Assembly (NCBI GenBank): GCA_023213395.1
Contig: CM041465.1
Location: forward strand, 161,083,741-161,147,740
Direction: 5' to 3'
Origin: Cycas panzhihuaensis
Taxonomy: Eukaryota > Cycadophyta
DNA length: 64,000 nucleotides
Shown here in pieces: positions 1 through 12,060 of this stretch; within the stretch, counting starts at the first letter, position 1; every line of letters starts with the position of its first letter. The notes below the pieces were generated by a model. That model saw nothing but the letters and a program-made list of their open reading frames with translations, had not been told where the DNA came from and made no database searches. The translations under genes were made by a program, and so were the position numbers.

Positions 1-109
1 ATCACATGTAATCCAATGTTTCATAGATAAATGAAGCATATTCAAACACACTACTTAATCGGGAAACTAGTATAAGCAGGTGAGATTAAAGTGGTTTACT
101 ATAGCATAG
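1..109 (+). pseudogene. Copia D RNase H C-terminus, left fragment
   Basis: The forward reading gives MFHR, KHIQTHYLIGKLV, AGEIKVVYYSI, interrupted by stops. This matches the end of Copia RNase H, usually FHxRxKHIxxxxHFIRELVxxGxIxLxY. The frame runs into Copia A at 110 and resumes after it at 47980 with DE-stop-VADIFTKALSRIKF, so the two pieces were one gene before A inserted. The last five bases, CATAG (105-109), are repeated at 47975-47979 as the target-site duplication. The rest of Copia D lies to the left of the window. Confidence 0.8.
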
Positions 110-407
110 TGAAAAGGGTTAATGTCAAGAGGTCATTATATTAGTTGATTATTTCTAAAAAGGGTCTTAAGTAAACTTTAAATTAGATCACTTAAGTGAA
201 ATTCACTTTCATGTGCATTATGTATAATTTCATTTCACCTAACTCTAATTCTTCCTCTCTTAATATAAAAGTAAAAGCTCAATAGAGGAGGCTCATTCTT
301 ACCTCCCTATTTTGTGAGAGCTACTTTATTTCTCTCAAGTCTCTCTTGCTCCCATATTTGCCTTTATGTTTAGTGCATGGAGATGAAGGATATATCCACT
401 CTTTTCA
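110..407 (+). repeat. Copia A 5' LTR
   Basis: This 298-bp direct repeat is paired with 47677-47974. It starts TGAAAAGGGTTAATG and ends CTCTTTTCA two bases before the primer site. It is the same family as the LTRs of Copia B and C. An A/T-rich stretch with TTAATATAAAAG (about 260-271) is the best TATA-box candidate for U3. Confidence 0.92.
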
Positions 408-409
408 TG

Positions 410-421
410 TGGTATCAGAGC
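410..421 (+). other. Primer binding site, tRNA-iMet type
   Basis: TGGTATCAGAGC is the standard 12-base complement of the 3' end of plant initiator tRNA-Met. It lies 2 bp downstream of the LTR end and fixes that end and the element's orientation. Confidence 0.93.
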
Positions 422-2423
422 TTGCTTCCTTCATTTTCCTCACTTACACTTATAATGGAGCCATCACTTCCTTCTACTCCATAATCCATGTGGTGAAGGA
501 AATTATGAAAGTGGATTTAGAAATATTTTCAAGTTATTATCATAGTATATTTTGTATTCTTTACTTTCCCTTTCTCTTTTGTAGGTTTGGAAGTAAAATA
601 TAAGAAGTTGTAAGGCCCAAGGATTCCGATCCTTTGGTGCCCATTTATGCTATCTCATTCTTCTTTTCTTTCCCCTCTTTTTATCCATTTAACAAAGAAA
701 ATTACTACTAAAATTTTTCTAACTTTTAGAAGAATGATTATAAGGGGAGGTTTTACCCACTTTCTCTAAAGAATTTTAAGCCATTTAAAATATTAATTAT
801 TATATACTCTCACCTTGCCCATATTGGGATCTTAGTAATAAAAAAATTATGGAATTTTATATGGTATCATGTGTTAATGAGATATTAGCAAGCTAAAATT
901 TCTGCAGAAATAAAATGTGCTTATTAAACTTCATAGGTCTACAAAATCTTCTACAAATCTCTAATTGATGTGATTCTAATTGTCAAATATGAGGCTCTTA
1001 GTCTACTTTCTAGCACAGAAACTAGCACCCAATTTTGATGTCGCTTAAAGAAGTTATCACTGTTTTAGTGAATAGTAGTTATTTTTAATAAGAATTATAG
1101 AAAAATATAATCCTCTAACTTTGTAGGGCTACCAAATACTTTTTAGAACTCATTTGGACCTAATTCCACTTCCTAAAGATGAAGCTCTAAGTCTACTTTG
1201 TAGTACAAAATTTGGCACTCCATTTTGTCGTCGTGGAAGAAAGTTATTGCTAATTTAGTGAAGATGTTTTTCTTTATATTAAAAAAGAAGAAAAAGTGAA
1301 GAAATTTTCTTCCTTCCTTTTATAAGGCTTAAAAGCCCATTGTAAAACTGAGAAAAAACACCTATATCAGAGCAATATCCAATGTCCTCACTCACTTATT
1401 AGCATTGTATTTCAACACTTCAAAATCACTTAAAGTAAGCACTCTAAAGACACTCCAAGTAAGCATTCTATTTTTAGTTAAATATACATTTGATATAATT
1501 CGATAATCTTTTCACTCTTCCTAAAAGGAACACATCACATACGCTATTTTCTACCATCTTGTACCTATTCACATACTCTCTAAAGTTGAAATACCTTGGT
1601 TAGTAGAATGCCATGCCATAAAGGAGGTGTAGGTTTCATGTTGGGATTGGACTAAAATAGAATATTGGTGAGGTTTAGTTAGCCATACCATCATGCCTCA
1701 ATCAGGTATAATTTTAATAACCAATTGGAAAAACTAAAACTTTAATACAAGATTAAAATATACCCAATCCAATATCTATCATAGTCATGGGTATGTATTT
1801 ACCACTCTTTAGAGGAGGTATATAACTACTTATTGGTGAATTAGATGAGGATTAAGAGTACCTAGGCTCCGTTGTGACTTGGATTTCATCACTAAGCATA
1901 ATTGTGGGTATCATGGGTGAAGGCCAACTTAATTATCCTAGAAGCCTAAGCATCCCTTTAATAACCTCAACTATATGTTGGACATAAGTTAGAGGTTATT
2001 GGGTTGATTACGCATCCTGCATTTGAGTTTTAAGTTATGTACAACCAATGATGTCAACTTCTATATTGACCTACAATATTATATATTGATCACTTATTTA
2101 TTTGTAAAAAATGATCCATGGTATAATCATAATCATAGTACTTCTCATATTTATGTTGCATCAGGTTAATATTTTCCACAAGTGTTAGTGGCTAATTTTC
2201 ATCATAGTGCTTCTCATCTTCCTGCTGCATTATGTTAATATTTGTCACAAGTGTTGGTGACTTTTCTCTAAGTTGCTCCCTTCATCTTTGAGCAACCATT
2301 CTCACTTCTTCTTCCTTCTGCTACACTACTTTATTGCATCTCCTATTTGTAAATAGTGATTGATCATTTATTACCATCACTTTTATAGTACCTTGTTCAT
2401 TTCTTCCCTTCTCAAAAGATACC
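422..2423 (+). other. Copia A untranslated leader
   Basis: Two kilobases separate the primer site from the gag start with no long reading frame. The leader holds two diverged copies of a roughly 190-bp unit (about 955-1080 and 1140-1265; each has an AGTCTACTTT motif, then a TTTTG(A/T)xGTCG motif and AAGTTAT). It also holds short repeats of the type AAGCACTCTAAAGACACT (about 1410-1465). The same leader is in Copia B (29285-31313, minus) and Copia C (40027-41981), so it belongs to the family. Confidence 0.75.
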
Positions 2424-3620
2424 ATGTCTTCACAGTTCAAGCAAAATATGAACTTCATTCTAAAAGAGAAAGAAAATTGGGATATGTGATTCACTAGTGT
2501 AAAAAATGCTATAAAGTATGAAGATATGTGGAGAGATCACTTGCAACCTACACCATCTGTTGTAGCTATAGCTACCTTAGCTACTTTTGGAGGAGGCACT
2601 CCAACTGCTCCTACTAAAGATGCAACTAAATGCCAATGGGAACTTAGTGATGATAAAATCTGTGCAAGGATACTACTTGTCACTAATTATTCCATGTATA
2701 ATCTTATTGATAAAGCTATACATGATATAGAATAGAAATTTCTTAAAGTTCTTAAGAAGAACTTTAACACTAAATTATACTTATAATTTGTTCACTTAAT
2801 GCTGAAGATCAACAAATTAAAAACGCAGAAAGGACACACAAGTGAGATAATCAATCTTCTTTGTCTAGTCAAGCAAGCCATTGATAAAGATTTTAAAACT
2901 CAATGTATTACATGGGTTTTCTTGATTCAGTCATGTCTCCATATCCTAGATTATAAAAATCTATTAGGAAGTCTTCAATGTAGTGACACTTTGAAGACCC
3001 TAAACTTTGAGGCTCTTACTGATAAGTTCATTGAATTTGATAAGACCTTTGATACCAACTTTGCCACTATATCATATCCAACTGATACTGCTTTTCAAGT
3101 GGAAGAAGATCTTTGTTATATAAAAAATCAGGGCCAATACTCTCGCAAAGGTGGTAATTCCCATAGAAGATGAAGAGGTAGATAATAAGGACAACGTCCT
3201 CTTAGTCAACAAGCTCCTCAACTACAACAAAAATAGTCTCAAGGCCAAGGCCAAAATAATCAACTTGGACTTAGATCCAGTAATTAGATACAATCCAACC
3301 AGCCCAATACATCTTATGGGACTAGAAATCAAACAATTATATACCAAAGATATAATAGAAAAGGATATTATGCCAAAAATTATAGAACTTCCACCAATAA
3401 ACTACCAAGTTATCAATAGCGCCATGGTACATATAATGTTGATAATGTTTCTTTTAAAGATGCTTTTAGTGGAATGCAATTTACTCATGTACACCTTCAA
3501 AGAAATGCGACCACTTCATCAAATATTATTGATAGACCCACTAAGTATATTGAGGCTCATTGTGGCTATGCTTATTCACTTTTGGCTTTACCACTTGGAG
3601 TTGTAAATAGTGCCACCTCA
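2424..3620 (+). pseudogene. Copia A gag
   Basis: The reading starts MSSQFKQNMNFILKEKENWD, followed by a UBN2-type gag: WRDHLQPTP, the KCQWELSDDKICARILL region, VHLMLKINKLK and ALTDKFIEFDKTFDT. Gag forms the virus-like particle. The CCHC zinc knuckle near 3335-3395 has lost its cysteines (YQRYNRKGYYAKNY, against CQRCNTKGHYAKNC in Copia C). The frame from 2424 stays continuous through gag and protease, with only stops (for example after FLKVLKK..LYL and in the SHRR-stop-RGR stretch), so decay is mostly by substitution. The start was chosen because the same ATG context is present in Copia B (29284) and Copia C (41982). Confidence 0.82.
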
Positions 3621-5060
3621 AATACTTCATTGTGGATTGTGGATATTAGAGCAACACAACACATGACTTGTTATCACTAGTTCTTTTAGGATTTTGACCC
3701 TAAAGTTCGTGGTATTATACACATGGTTGACAAATCATCTCAGTCAGTCGAAGGACTTGAAATTATTTCCCTAAAACTCCCAGGCCTTCTAAATTTTACA
3801 ATTGTTGATGTTTTATATATTCCTACTCTAAAGCAGAACCTGGTCTCCCTATCCACCCTTATCTCTTGTGGATTTGATTTGAGTGTAACTGCAAATAATC
3901 AAACTCTTTGTATTATTCATCCTCTTTCAAATGCTTTGGTTTTGAATGGAATTCATGATGGCAAAATTTTTCACCTAACTGGCTCACCATCCTCTGAAGC
4001 TAACTATGTTGATGATGAATCTACTTTTACCACAACCCTAACTCCTCGAAAGTTATCCCAAGTGGAGCTATGGCATGCTCATATGAGCCTTATCAAAATT
4101 GATCATTTAAGAGAACTACATGCCACTCTTCCTGGTATGCCTAGGCTCTCCTCTAATCCCTTCAAATTTGAAGCATGTATTATTGCTAAATCTCAAAGAC
4201 AACCCTTTCCTCATAGTCAATGGAAATCTAGCCAACCTTTATAGCTTATACACTCAGATATATGCAGTCCTGTGCCCATCCCTTCTCTCAAACAGAAGTT
4301 ATACTATATTACTTTTATTAATGATTTTAACAAGAAAGTATGGGTTGCTTTTCTTGCAAAGAAAAATGAAACATTTTCTATGTTTCAAGTTTTTAAGGCC
4401 CACATGGAAAATGAATCTAGATTCAAGATCAAAATACTTAAGACTGACAATGGTGGTGAGTACACATCCAATAAGTTTGAATCGTACCTATGTTAACATG
4501 GAATCAAACATCAAACCATTGTTGTAGGTACACCTAGCAAAATAGAGTTTCCAATCACATGAATAGGATAATCATGAACATGGCTCATGCTATGCTGGTA
4601 TATAAGAATGTCTATGTCTATCTTTGGGATGAGGCTATCTAGATTGCTGTGTATTACATCAACACTATTAGTCCCTCTAAGCTTGGCCTCTCTCTACATG
4701 AAATATAGTATGGATAAACCCCCTCTATCTCCCACTTCAAATTTTTTAGCTCTACTTATTATGCTCACATTTTGGAGGAACATAGAAACAAGCTCCAAGA
4801 TAAAGCCATTTTTGTCAGATACCCTATGGACAAAAAGGGGTACAAGGTTTTTATACCTTTATAGTGGAAAATCATCATCACTAGAGATATTATCTTTATG
4901 GATACTAAAGATCAATTACTCAGACTTGACTCCAAGATGCCTTTATACTAATTTAATGATGCTACTAAATTTGATATCTAGATTCCAAAATTTTGGGGGG
5001 GGGATACTCAACGTTTGCTTAAAATCTTGGAATCTAACAATAGATCCCTAAAGGATATAA
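3621..5060 (+). pseudogene. Copia A protease and integrase
   Basis: The aspartic protease begins at LWIVDIRATQHM; the catalytic D(S/T)G is changed to DIR (Asp codon 3642-3644). The GAG-pre-integrase zinc domain follows (ELWHAHMSLIKIDHLREL, then EACIIAKSQRQPF, about 4060-4200). The integrase core has YYITFINDFNKKVWVAFL and LKTDNGGEYTSNKFE (about 4300-4490). Near 4540 small indels break the frame; the rest (about 4600-5050) can be followed across frames by comparison with Copia C. Integrase would insert the cDNA in the host genome; this copy cannot act. Confidence 0.82.
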
Positions 5061-5439
5061 GTTATGACTCCTAGACAATATGTACACATCTAGTACCATC
5101 ATTTATAAATAACCAAGTTGACAAAGGCAAAGCCATATCAGAAGGATCATCTACTCCAACAACTATGGATGACTCATCTTCTCTAGTATCATCAACTTCC
5201 TCCATGCCAAACATTTCATATGATCCTTTTCAAGATCAAAATAAAGACCAAGAGGCTGTGGAAATGAAAACCTCGTTCCCAACTCAAGGTTTATATGAAG
5301 CCTACCAGCTACACATGGACATACGACTAGATGAAGTCGGCAAAACTAGCACTAAAAGTACCCATAGAGCAAGGATGCATGAATCACTTTTTATTAAGGT
5401 TGAACCAATATAACTACACCTTGTTCTTAATGAAGAGCC
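5061..5439 (+). pseudogene. Copia A integrase-RT linker
   Basis: This serine-rich linker holds DDSSSLVSSTSSMPNISYD and DQNKDQEAVEMKTSF (ORF from 5165). It joins integrase to RT and is shared with Copia B (about 26420-26660, minus) and Copia C (44169-44405). It has no catalytic motif. It lies in the same frame as the RT that follows at 5576. Confidence 0.65.
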
Positions 5440-6722
5440 CCTAATGTACCAAGAAGCTATAAAGCATAAATCTTGGAGAAATGCCATGAATGAAAAATAC
5501 TAATCTCTTATCAAGAATGGTAGATGGGAGGTTGTTGATATACCACTTAGAAGAAAGGTAGTTTAAAACAAATGGGTGTTCAAAAACAAGTACAGATCAA
5601 ATGGCACCCTAGAAAAACATAAGGTGAGGTTGGTAGCAAAAGGATTCATGCAAAGGGAATGCATTAACTACCCTAAAATCTTTTCTCCTATAACCAAGTG
5701 GCCTACAATCAGAACTGTTATAGCCTTAGCTGCTCAACAGGGTTGGAAAATCCACCAACTCAATGTTAAGATCTTATTTCTCAATGGGGACCTTAAAGAA
5801 GAAATTTACATGGCTCAACTAAAAGGATATAAGATTGTTAGTCAGGAGCATAAGGTTTACAGGCTCAGAAAGTCCTTCTATGACCTAAAGCAAGCCTCTC
5901 ATGCTTGGTTTATCAAGTTGTCTGAAAGAATGAGACAACTTGGATATGAGGTTTATGACTATCAAGATATTGATGTAACATTATTCATCAAGCACCAAAA
6001 TGATAAAGTCACATATCTCTTAATATTTATAAATGATATGCTAATAACGAGGCATAGTGAATAGGTAATCAGCTAGCTAAAGAAGGACCTTGCTAAAACT
6101 TTTGAATTATCTGACCTCAAGTTGATGAAATATTACTTGGGAATTAAAGTAACTCAAAAGAATGGAAAATTATTTCTCTCCCAAGAAAAATATATCAACG
6201 TTCTTCTGACAAAGTTTTAGTTGGAAGGTGCTTGACTAGTGGATATACCTATGGAACCTAATATTAAACTCTCAACTAATGGTGACAGTAGGGAGGCAGA
6301 TGCAATACTCTATAGGCAAATTATAGGTAGTCTTATCTATACTACCAACACAGGGCTATATATTACATACTATATTGGCATTCTTACAAGATTCACAATA
6401 AATCCTAAGTAGAATCACTGGCAAGCTACAATACGAGTGTTGAGGTACCTAAAGATGACTAGCAAATATGGTCTGTTATATAAACCTAATGCAGAATTTA
6501 AACTTTATGCATACACAGACTCAGACTTTGCCAGAGATAAAGACATAGGAAGATCTACGTCTGGGTATGTAACATTTCTTGGAACAACACCAATATCATG
6601 GAGATTTAGATGGTAGAAGATAGTCACAGACTTAACTATCGAAACTGAATATATTACTGCTTCTGAGAAAAGCAAGGAGGTGATATGGCTTAGAAAATTA
6701 TTGAATACATTAAATGCCACCC
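5440..6722 (+). pseudogene. Copia A reverse transcriptase and RNase H, broken by Gypsy-1
   Basis: The RT (RVT_2 type) reads QNKWVFKNKYRSNGTLEKHK-like, then KVRLVAKGFMQRECINYPK, the GWKIHQLNVKILFLNGDLKE motif and DLKQASHAWFIKL. The catalytic YVDD box is degraded to FINDM (D to N). RNase H follows (LYRQIIGSLIYTTN, RVLRYLKMTSKYGLLY, YTDSDFARDKDIGRSTSGYV, EYITASEKSKEVIWLRKLL). It stops at LNAT, where Gypsy-1 begins; the remainder is at 46982-47201. RT copies the RNA and RNase H removes it. There are several stops, such as HSE-stop at 6062. Confidence 0.87.
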
Positions 6723-9595
6723 TATTTCCTAGCTACTAAGAATGGACATAGATGAGTCGACTCAGGTAAGTATAGGACTATAAGTATTACTTAGTTTATT
6801 ACATGACTATTATGCATCTGTTGCTTGATCATGTTGCATTATACCACTTCAACCTATGACGATCTAGGGATATGCATCCCATGGTGCTCCACATCTCCAC
6901 ATTATCCCCAAGTACCAATTAGCTCTCATAGCCCAATCACATCGCCCATTGACACACCTTGATCCCTATCATCTCGCCTTAGCATGATTGGTGTCTTTTT
7001 ACTTATGTACTAACTTTTTAGGAGCTTCTCACCTTTGATATTCTACCTAGCATAGGTTTCTTAGGTCCCATGACTGTCTCCTGCCACCTAGATAGGGTGT
7101 TATGCCCTTAGGCCTAAAGCATCTCCCTTTTCCTGAGCTTCCAAACTTCCTTTTGTTATTTTTCTACTGCATTACGATAAAGATTGTAGTACCATTGTAA
7201 AACCTAAAAATACCCTCATTTCTTCCTCTTCCACTCTCAAAAAAACTCTCTCTCCCTCACTCACTCTTCACAGCTTCTTATAGAAATACCTTGCAAACAT
7301 CTAACATATCAACATTCCATCCTGAGATCAGCCCTCTACAGCTCCATATCCACAATAACAGACCTGCAATAAGGCTTCCTTAATGAAGGACACACTCAAA
7401 ATTTTCCATCAAGCACATATATCTCTTCTTAGTCTATTTTTTACCTTTAGACCATATCTCCTTTGGGGTTTCACCTGTAAACCTTGTAGAACAGGCCCTC
7501 CTCTCTCTTTTTTCATGTAGATCTGCCCCTGATCTACCTATAACAGGTACTCTTCCTCTCCTATTTGCTTTTACGCCTTTCAAATATTAAAAAGATGTTC
7601 GTATGTCCTGCACAACACTTGTTTCCTCCAGTTTTCCTTACTGCACATGTGAGGCAAACCCTTCTTTTTCTTGCCTTCTCATCATTTCCTTCCAGCCCTT
7701 CCTTAGTTCTTCCAAGGAGGCAGCGAAGAAGAGGTCACAAAAGAGAGTGAAAGGAGTAAATATGGGTTCCATACTGAGTGAGCCTTCTCCTCAAGGGTAG
7801 CCCACTTCTCTCCCTTCCTTTTCCCCCTCTATGCTTCCCTTGGGTTTCTAAAGGGCTACCAGAAGAGGGGTCGCTACTCATAACAGTGCATGCAGCCTAT
7901 TGCTTCACTTGTTTTTAGCCTTGCAGGCCTTACATGAGCAAGAATTGTAGCCCCAAACTAAATCTTTCCTATCATTTGGTTTTAGGTTAGCTTAAAGTTG
8001 CAAAAGTTTCACTCTACAACTCTTACAACATTGACAACATATACAACTTTGTAGTAACCTGTCATTCACATCTTTAGATTTAATACATTAGCCCTGCTTG
8101 CTACCTTGGTGCTTGGATAATGTGGACTGTTGTAGACTTAGAGGGTTAGCCATTCTAAGGCTAACCACCCCCCTTCCTCCTCCTTTTCCCTTTTGATATT
8201 TCTTGCAAAGCTAACATAGAAAGGGAATTGTAAGTTGATTTTGTTGTAAATATTTTATTAATTTAGATAACTTCATTGTACTATTCTATACATTGCATAT
8301 ATATACATCCCTTGCACTCTAGTAGCCCCATGGAAGGGCAAACATTACTTGGTTGTAGGTTCCCTTCTCACTACACGTGGAGAAGGAGGAAAGTATTGTA
8401 ATCTGGGTATGTTCTTTCCATTTCCTCTTGATATTTCTTTTGATCCCTTTCATTACAACTCTTTCTTTTTTCCTTTCGATTTAAGGAAGGTAAGGAAACC
8501 CCTACCCTCATTCACTGGAACTACTATGTCACACTATCTGTGGTTGGAAGTAACATGAGGAAGGTAAGTACCACAAGGGGTAGTGCTCCTTTAGCTGCCT
8601 AGTTTCCATGTACGCTCCTTACTCCCCTTTTATCTTTCCCACATGCTTTATTTCTTTTGTCCCCATGTATCATACCTAAAGGAAAAGGAAAAGAAAAAGA
8701 GAATTTGCATATATCATCTACGCCTAGTTAATTTACTTACCTACTCAATAAAAGTGCATTAAATAGGGACTATATCTGTTGCATATTTCCTTGAGCTTAT
8801 ATCCCTTAGATGCATCTTACCTCATATACCATTACTTTGCCAATCCCTCTATTTTTTCTTTATATTTGAAAATTAAAAGAGAATGAGGACATGTATGAGT
8901 GAGCAAATAAGTGTTTTTTGTTTATGTTGTTCTTTTCCTTCTTTCAAGAAAGAACCCATCTTACATTCAAGAACACAACATCATATACACAACCCCATCC
9001 ATATATGCGTTGCATAGCAACTTACACACACAAGAAATAGAACTTTTTTTTCATTACCTCCTCACATCCCTAAAACTATCTTAGACATAGCGCCTTAAGG
9101 GTACCCCTCCTTTCAAGGCTCCCCTTTTCTCCTTGTTCTTTGTTGCACTTATTATAACCAAGTAACCTTAATGTGTCCTTTGAGCCAGTTCCACACCCTT
9201 AGGATTGGTTACCCCTTCATTCCTTCACGCGTGCACACTGTTCCCACTTCTTGTCTAGAACCACCTCTCCTATCTCTTTCTTCCAAAGTGAGGAGCCATC
9301 CTCTCGCTTGTCTTCTCCTCCCACCTTAGGCCATCCAAGGCCAAGAGGGCCCATGTTTTGAGGTTACTCGGGAACCTGAGGATATCTCTTATCTCTTTCA
9401 CCCCCCAACTGAGGTAGAGTTACTTCAAAGGGAGTTTGTGCATCATTTGTAGCTCTTGAATCTGCATTCTAACACACAGACGCCCTTTGTGGGTGATCTC
9501 ATTCACTTTCCAAATCAATCTTTACTTTAGGACCTCTTCATTGGTTGACTTGATCTTAACTAAGTGTGGTTATCCCTCCTAGAGGTGCGATTCCA
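6723..9595 (+). repeat. Gypsy-1 5' LTR
   Basis: This 2.87-kb LTR starts TATTTCCTAGC (TG degraded to TA; the 3' copy has TGTTTCCC) and ends GCGATTCCA. Nearly every part has a counterpart in 36682-39714 and 46869-46981. Compared with the 3' LTR it has lost about 60 bp near 6770 and about 160 bp near 7197, the second loss taking the AAACTT/AAGTTT palindrome. Short ORFs in it (7565-7750, 8349-8558) are also in the 3' LTR, with no family match I recognise, so I treat them as chance. Confidence 0.9.
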
Positions 9596-9596
9596 T

Positions 9597-9614
9597 TGGT
9601 GACCATACTGGGAA
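9597..9614 (+). other. Gypsy-1 primer binding site (degraded)
   Basis: TGGTGACCATACTGGGAA follows the LTR end by one base. In layout it matches the tRNA-type site TGGCGCC...GGGGA usual in Tat and Athila elements, but too many bases differ for me to name the tRNA. Confidence 0.55.
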
Positions 9615-10776
9615 CCGTTGCTAAGGGATTAATCCTCTCTCCCTTCTTGTTGGTGATACTTCCTCTTCGATTTATCGTCATTTGTAAGGCCTCCCTCCTT
9701 TGTTGGAAGATGCTTCTTATCATACCCTTCCTTCATCAAATTCCAATTCAACTATGGAGGGATTTCCTTCGGATTAGGCATATCATGCCTATGTATCCAA
9801 ATCACACAAGCCTTTTACCTCTTTCCAAGGGCCCACCCAAGAGGGTAAGGACCTTATCTTTTATCTGGGTGACCAAGAACACCTAGAAGTTCACCACCTC
9901 TCTACTCATGAAGTGGAGGTCTCTTCTCCTCTAGAGTTCCACCACCCTAGTGGTGATTCTCATGAGGATTACCACATGGGGTCTGCCTTATATAAGTGTC
10001 CTTTTACCTCTTATAATCAAGTAGATACTCCTCCTGTGGATGTTATCGAAGCCCTTAGCCAATGCTTCCAAGCCACTCGCCTCTAACCACATCCCAAGTG
10101 GTTCGAGAGCATCTTCTGAAGCATTGCACCTCCTTCCTCTATATCTACCTTACCTCATCTATTCTATTCAACCCCTCTACCTGTGATGAGTTTATCTTTT
10201 ACCTAATCTTCCTCTCCCCATGGTCCATGCTGCTTGAGGACCACCCAAGGTATGTCCTCTTCCTAACTTGGGTTGAGCATGCCCCCTTATAGTCAAATGA
10301 CCACACCTTCGTTAACTATAGTATATCTTCCACCTATTAGATCTAGGGGATCTGCATGTGCCCCTACTTCTAGCCACGTAGGGGCTGTCCCTACATACTC
10401 CCAAGTTCAACCTAGGGATCCCTCCCTTTATGTGCCTCCAGGCTATATCTCTCAACCATGGGGGCATGACAAGGGAAACTCCCTTCCAGCTTATGAGGTA
10501 GACCCTTTGCATCCATATGGGGTCGCACCACCCACGACTGGCCCATATGGATAAAACTCGGTCCCATACCCCTCCTCTTCATCCTCCTAGATCACACCTC
10601 ATATTGTGCATTTGCAAGGAGGGAAAGCTCCCTCTTAAGGCACCTTCTCTCAGGCTCCTTTCCAACAAGGGATATTTTCTCAAGGAGGGATGGGTCCCTC
10701 ACCTCCATCTACTCCTATGTATGATCCTTCAAATACAGGACTAGTGTCTTCTCACCCAATGAGAGGAGGCTAATAT

Positions 10777-11416
10777 TGTTGAGAAGATAAGATCCCAACC
10801 CTTAAACCACCACCAAGATCTTAACTATTCTTGCAACTAGTTATAGGAATTAAAACTAAAATTTAACATGCAAGTTCTTAAACTAGAGATAAAACAATAA
10901 AATAAACAAGAAAGCCAAGCATCATATATACACTTGATATAACGTGGTAAAACCCTAGCAATGTGCTAGGGAAACATCTACATAGGAAAGGTATCGATCT
11001 TTATTTTCAAATAATGGAGAAAATGTATAGAATCTGTAGCAGAGTGCTCACAGTAACAATAACCAACCACCCAACTCCTCATAGTATATTGAACATTATC
11101 AACATAATAAAAAAATACCCTAAATCAGGCTATATGAGAGAGTCATACAAGGTACAAATCTTAACCATAAAATTTAGGGTATTTTGAGCGAATGACCCTG
11201 ATTCTTTTTACAATTTAATATACTTTATAGTACTAGATTTTTGGTTTGGGGGCTATCACCCCTGAACCGCCTCTTTATGGGGGGTGTTCCACTCCCCCTG
11301 GCCAAGAGGGGCTCCCGCCCCCCTTGGAACCCCTTGAGGAAGGTTTGGGGGGGGAACTGTGCTGCCAACCTGCCAAAATTTTAGCCTTCAAACCATTATT
11401 ATCACATTAACTAATA
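10777..11416 (-). repeat. Element G 3' LTR (left copy)
   Basis: This is the complete 640-bp LTR. It begins on the plus strand TGTTGAGAAGATAAG and ends TTAACTAATA. It aligns with 11455-12060 from CTTAACTATTC onward. Confidence 0.85.
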
Positions 11417-11454
11417 ATCTCCACCTTGATAACAATTTATCTGGTACCTTTCCT

Positions 11455-12060
11455 CTTAACTATTCTTGCAACTAGTTACAGGAATCAAAACTAAAATTTA
11501 GCATTCAAGTTCTTAAACTAGAGATAAAATAATAAAATGAACAAGAAAGCCAAGTATCACATATACACCCAATATAACATGGTAAAACCCTAGCAGTGTG
11601 CTATGGAAACATCCACATAGGAAAGGTATTGATCTTTATTATCAAAGAATAGAGAAAATGTATATAATCTATAGTAGAGTACTCATAGCAATAACAACTA
11701 GCCGCCTAACTCCCCATAGTATATTGAACACTATCAACATGATGAAAAATGCCCTAAATTAGGCTACATGAGAGAGTCATATGAGGCATAAATCTTGACC
11801 GTAGAATCTAGGGTATTTTGGGTGGACGACCCTAATTCTCTTTATAATTTAATATACTTTCCAATGCTAGATTTTTAGGTCGGGGGATATCACCCATGAA
11901 CCCCCTCTTTGCGAGGGGTGTTCCACTCCCCCTATACCCCCCTAGCTAAGGGGGGCTCTCGCCCCTCTTAGAACCCCCCAAAGAAGGTTTGAGGGGGAAA
12001 CTGCACTACCAAACTATCAAAATTTTAGCCTCTAAATCATTGATGTCACATTACCTAACA
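11455..12060 (-). repeat. Element G 5' LTR (right copy, inner end lost)
   Basis: This 606-bp copy lacks the 43 bp that precede CTTAACTATTC in the left copy. It ends on the plus strand ATTACCTAACA, next to the TSD AATAT. Confidence 0.85.

Larger units (their letters stand above)
10777..12060 (-). mobile_element. Element G, Copia-type deletion derivative (LTR, 38 bp, LTR)
   Basis: Two direct copies, 10777-11416 and 11455-12060, flank only 38 bp. Perfect TSD AATAT (10772-10776; 12061-12065). Read on the minus strand, the LTR starts TGTTAGGTAATGTGA (right copy), and CAAGGTGGAGAT, a typical Copia polypurine tract, lies just before the left copy. So the left copy is the 3' LTR. The 5' LTR has lost about 43 bp at its inner end together with the primer site and all coding sequence. 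A G/C-rich block of short G and C runs is near 11250-11360 and is repeated at 11890-11995. ORFs inside (10963-11187, 11989-12171) are not genes. Confidence 0.88.

Noticed and set aside
7565-8558. Short ORFs in the Gypsy-1 LTRs (and 37331-39318)
   Set aside because: They lie in LTR sequence, differ between the two LTRs and match no family I know.
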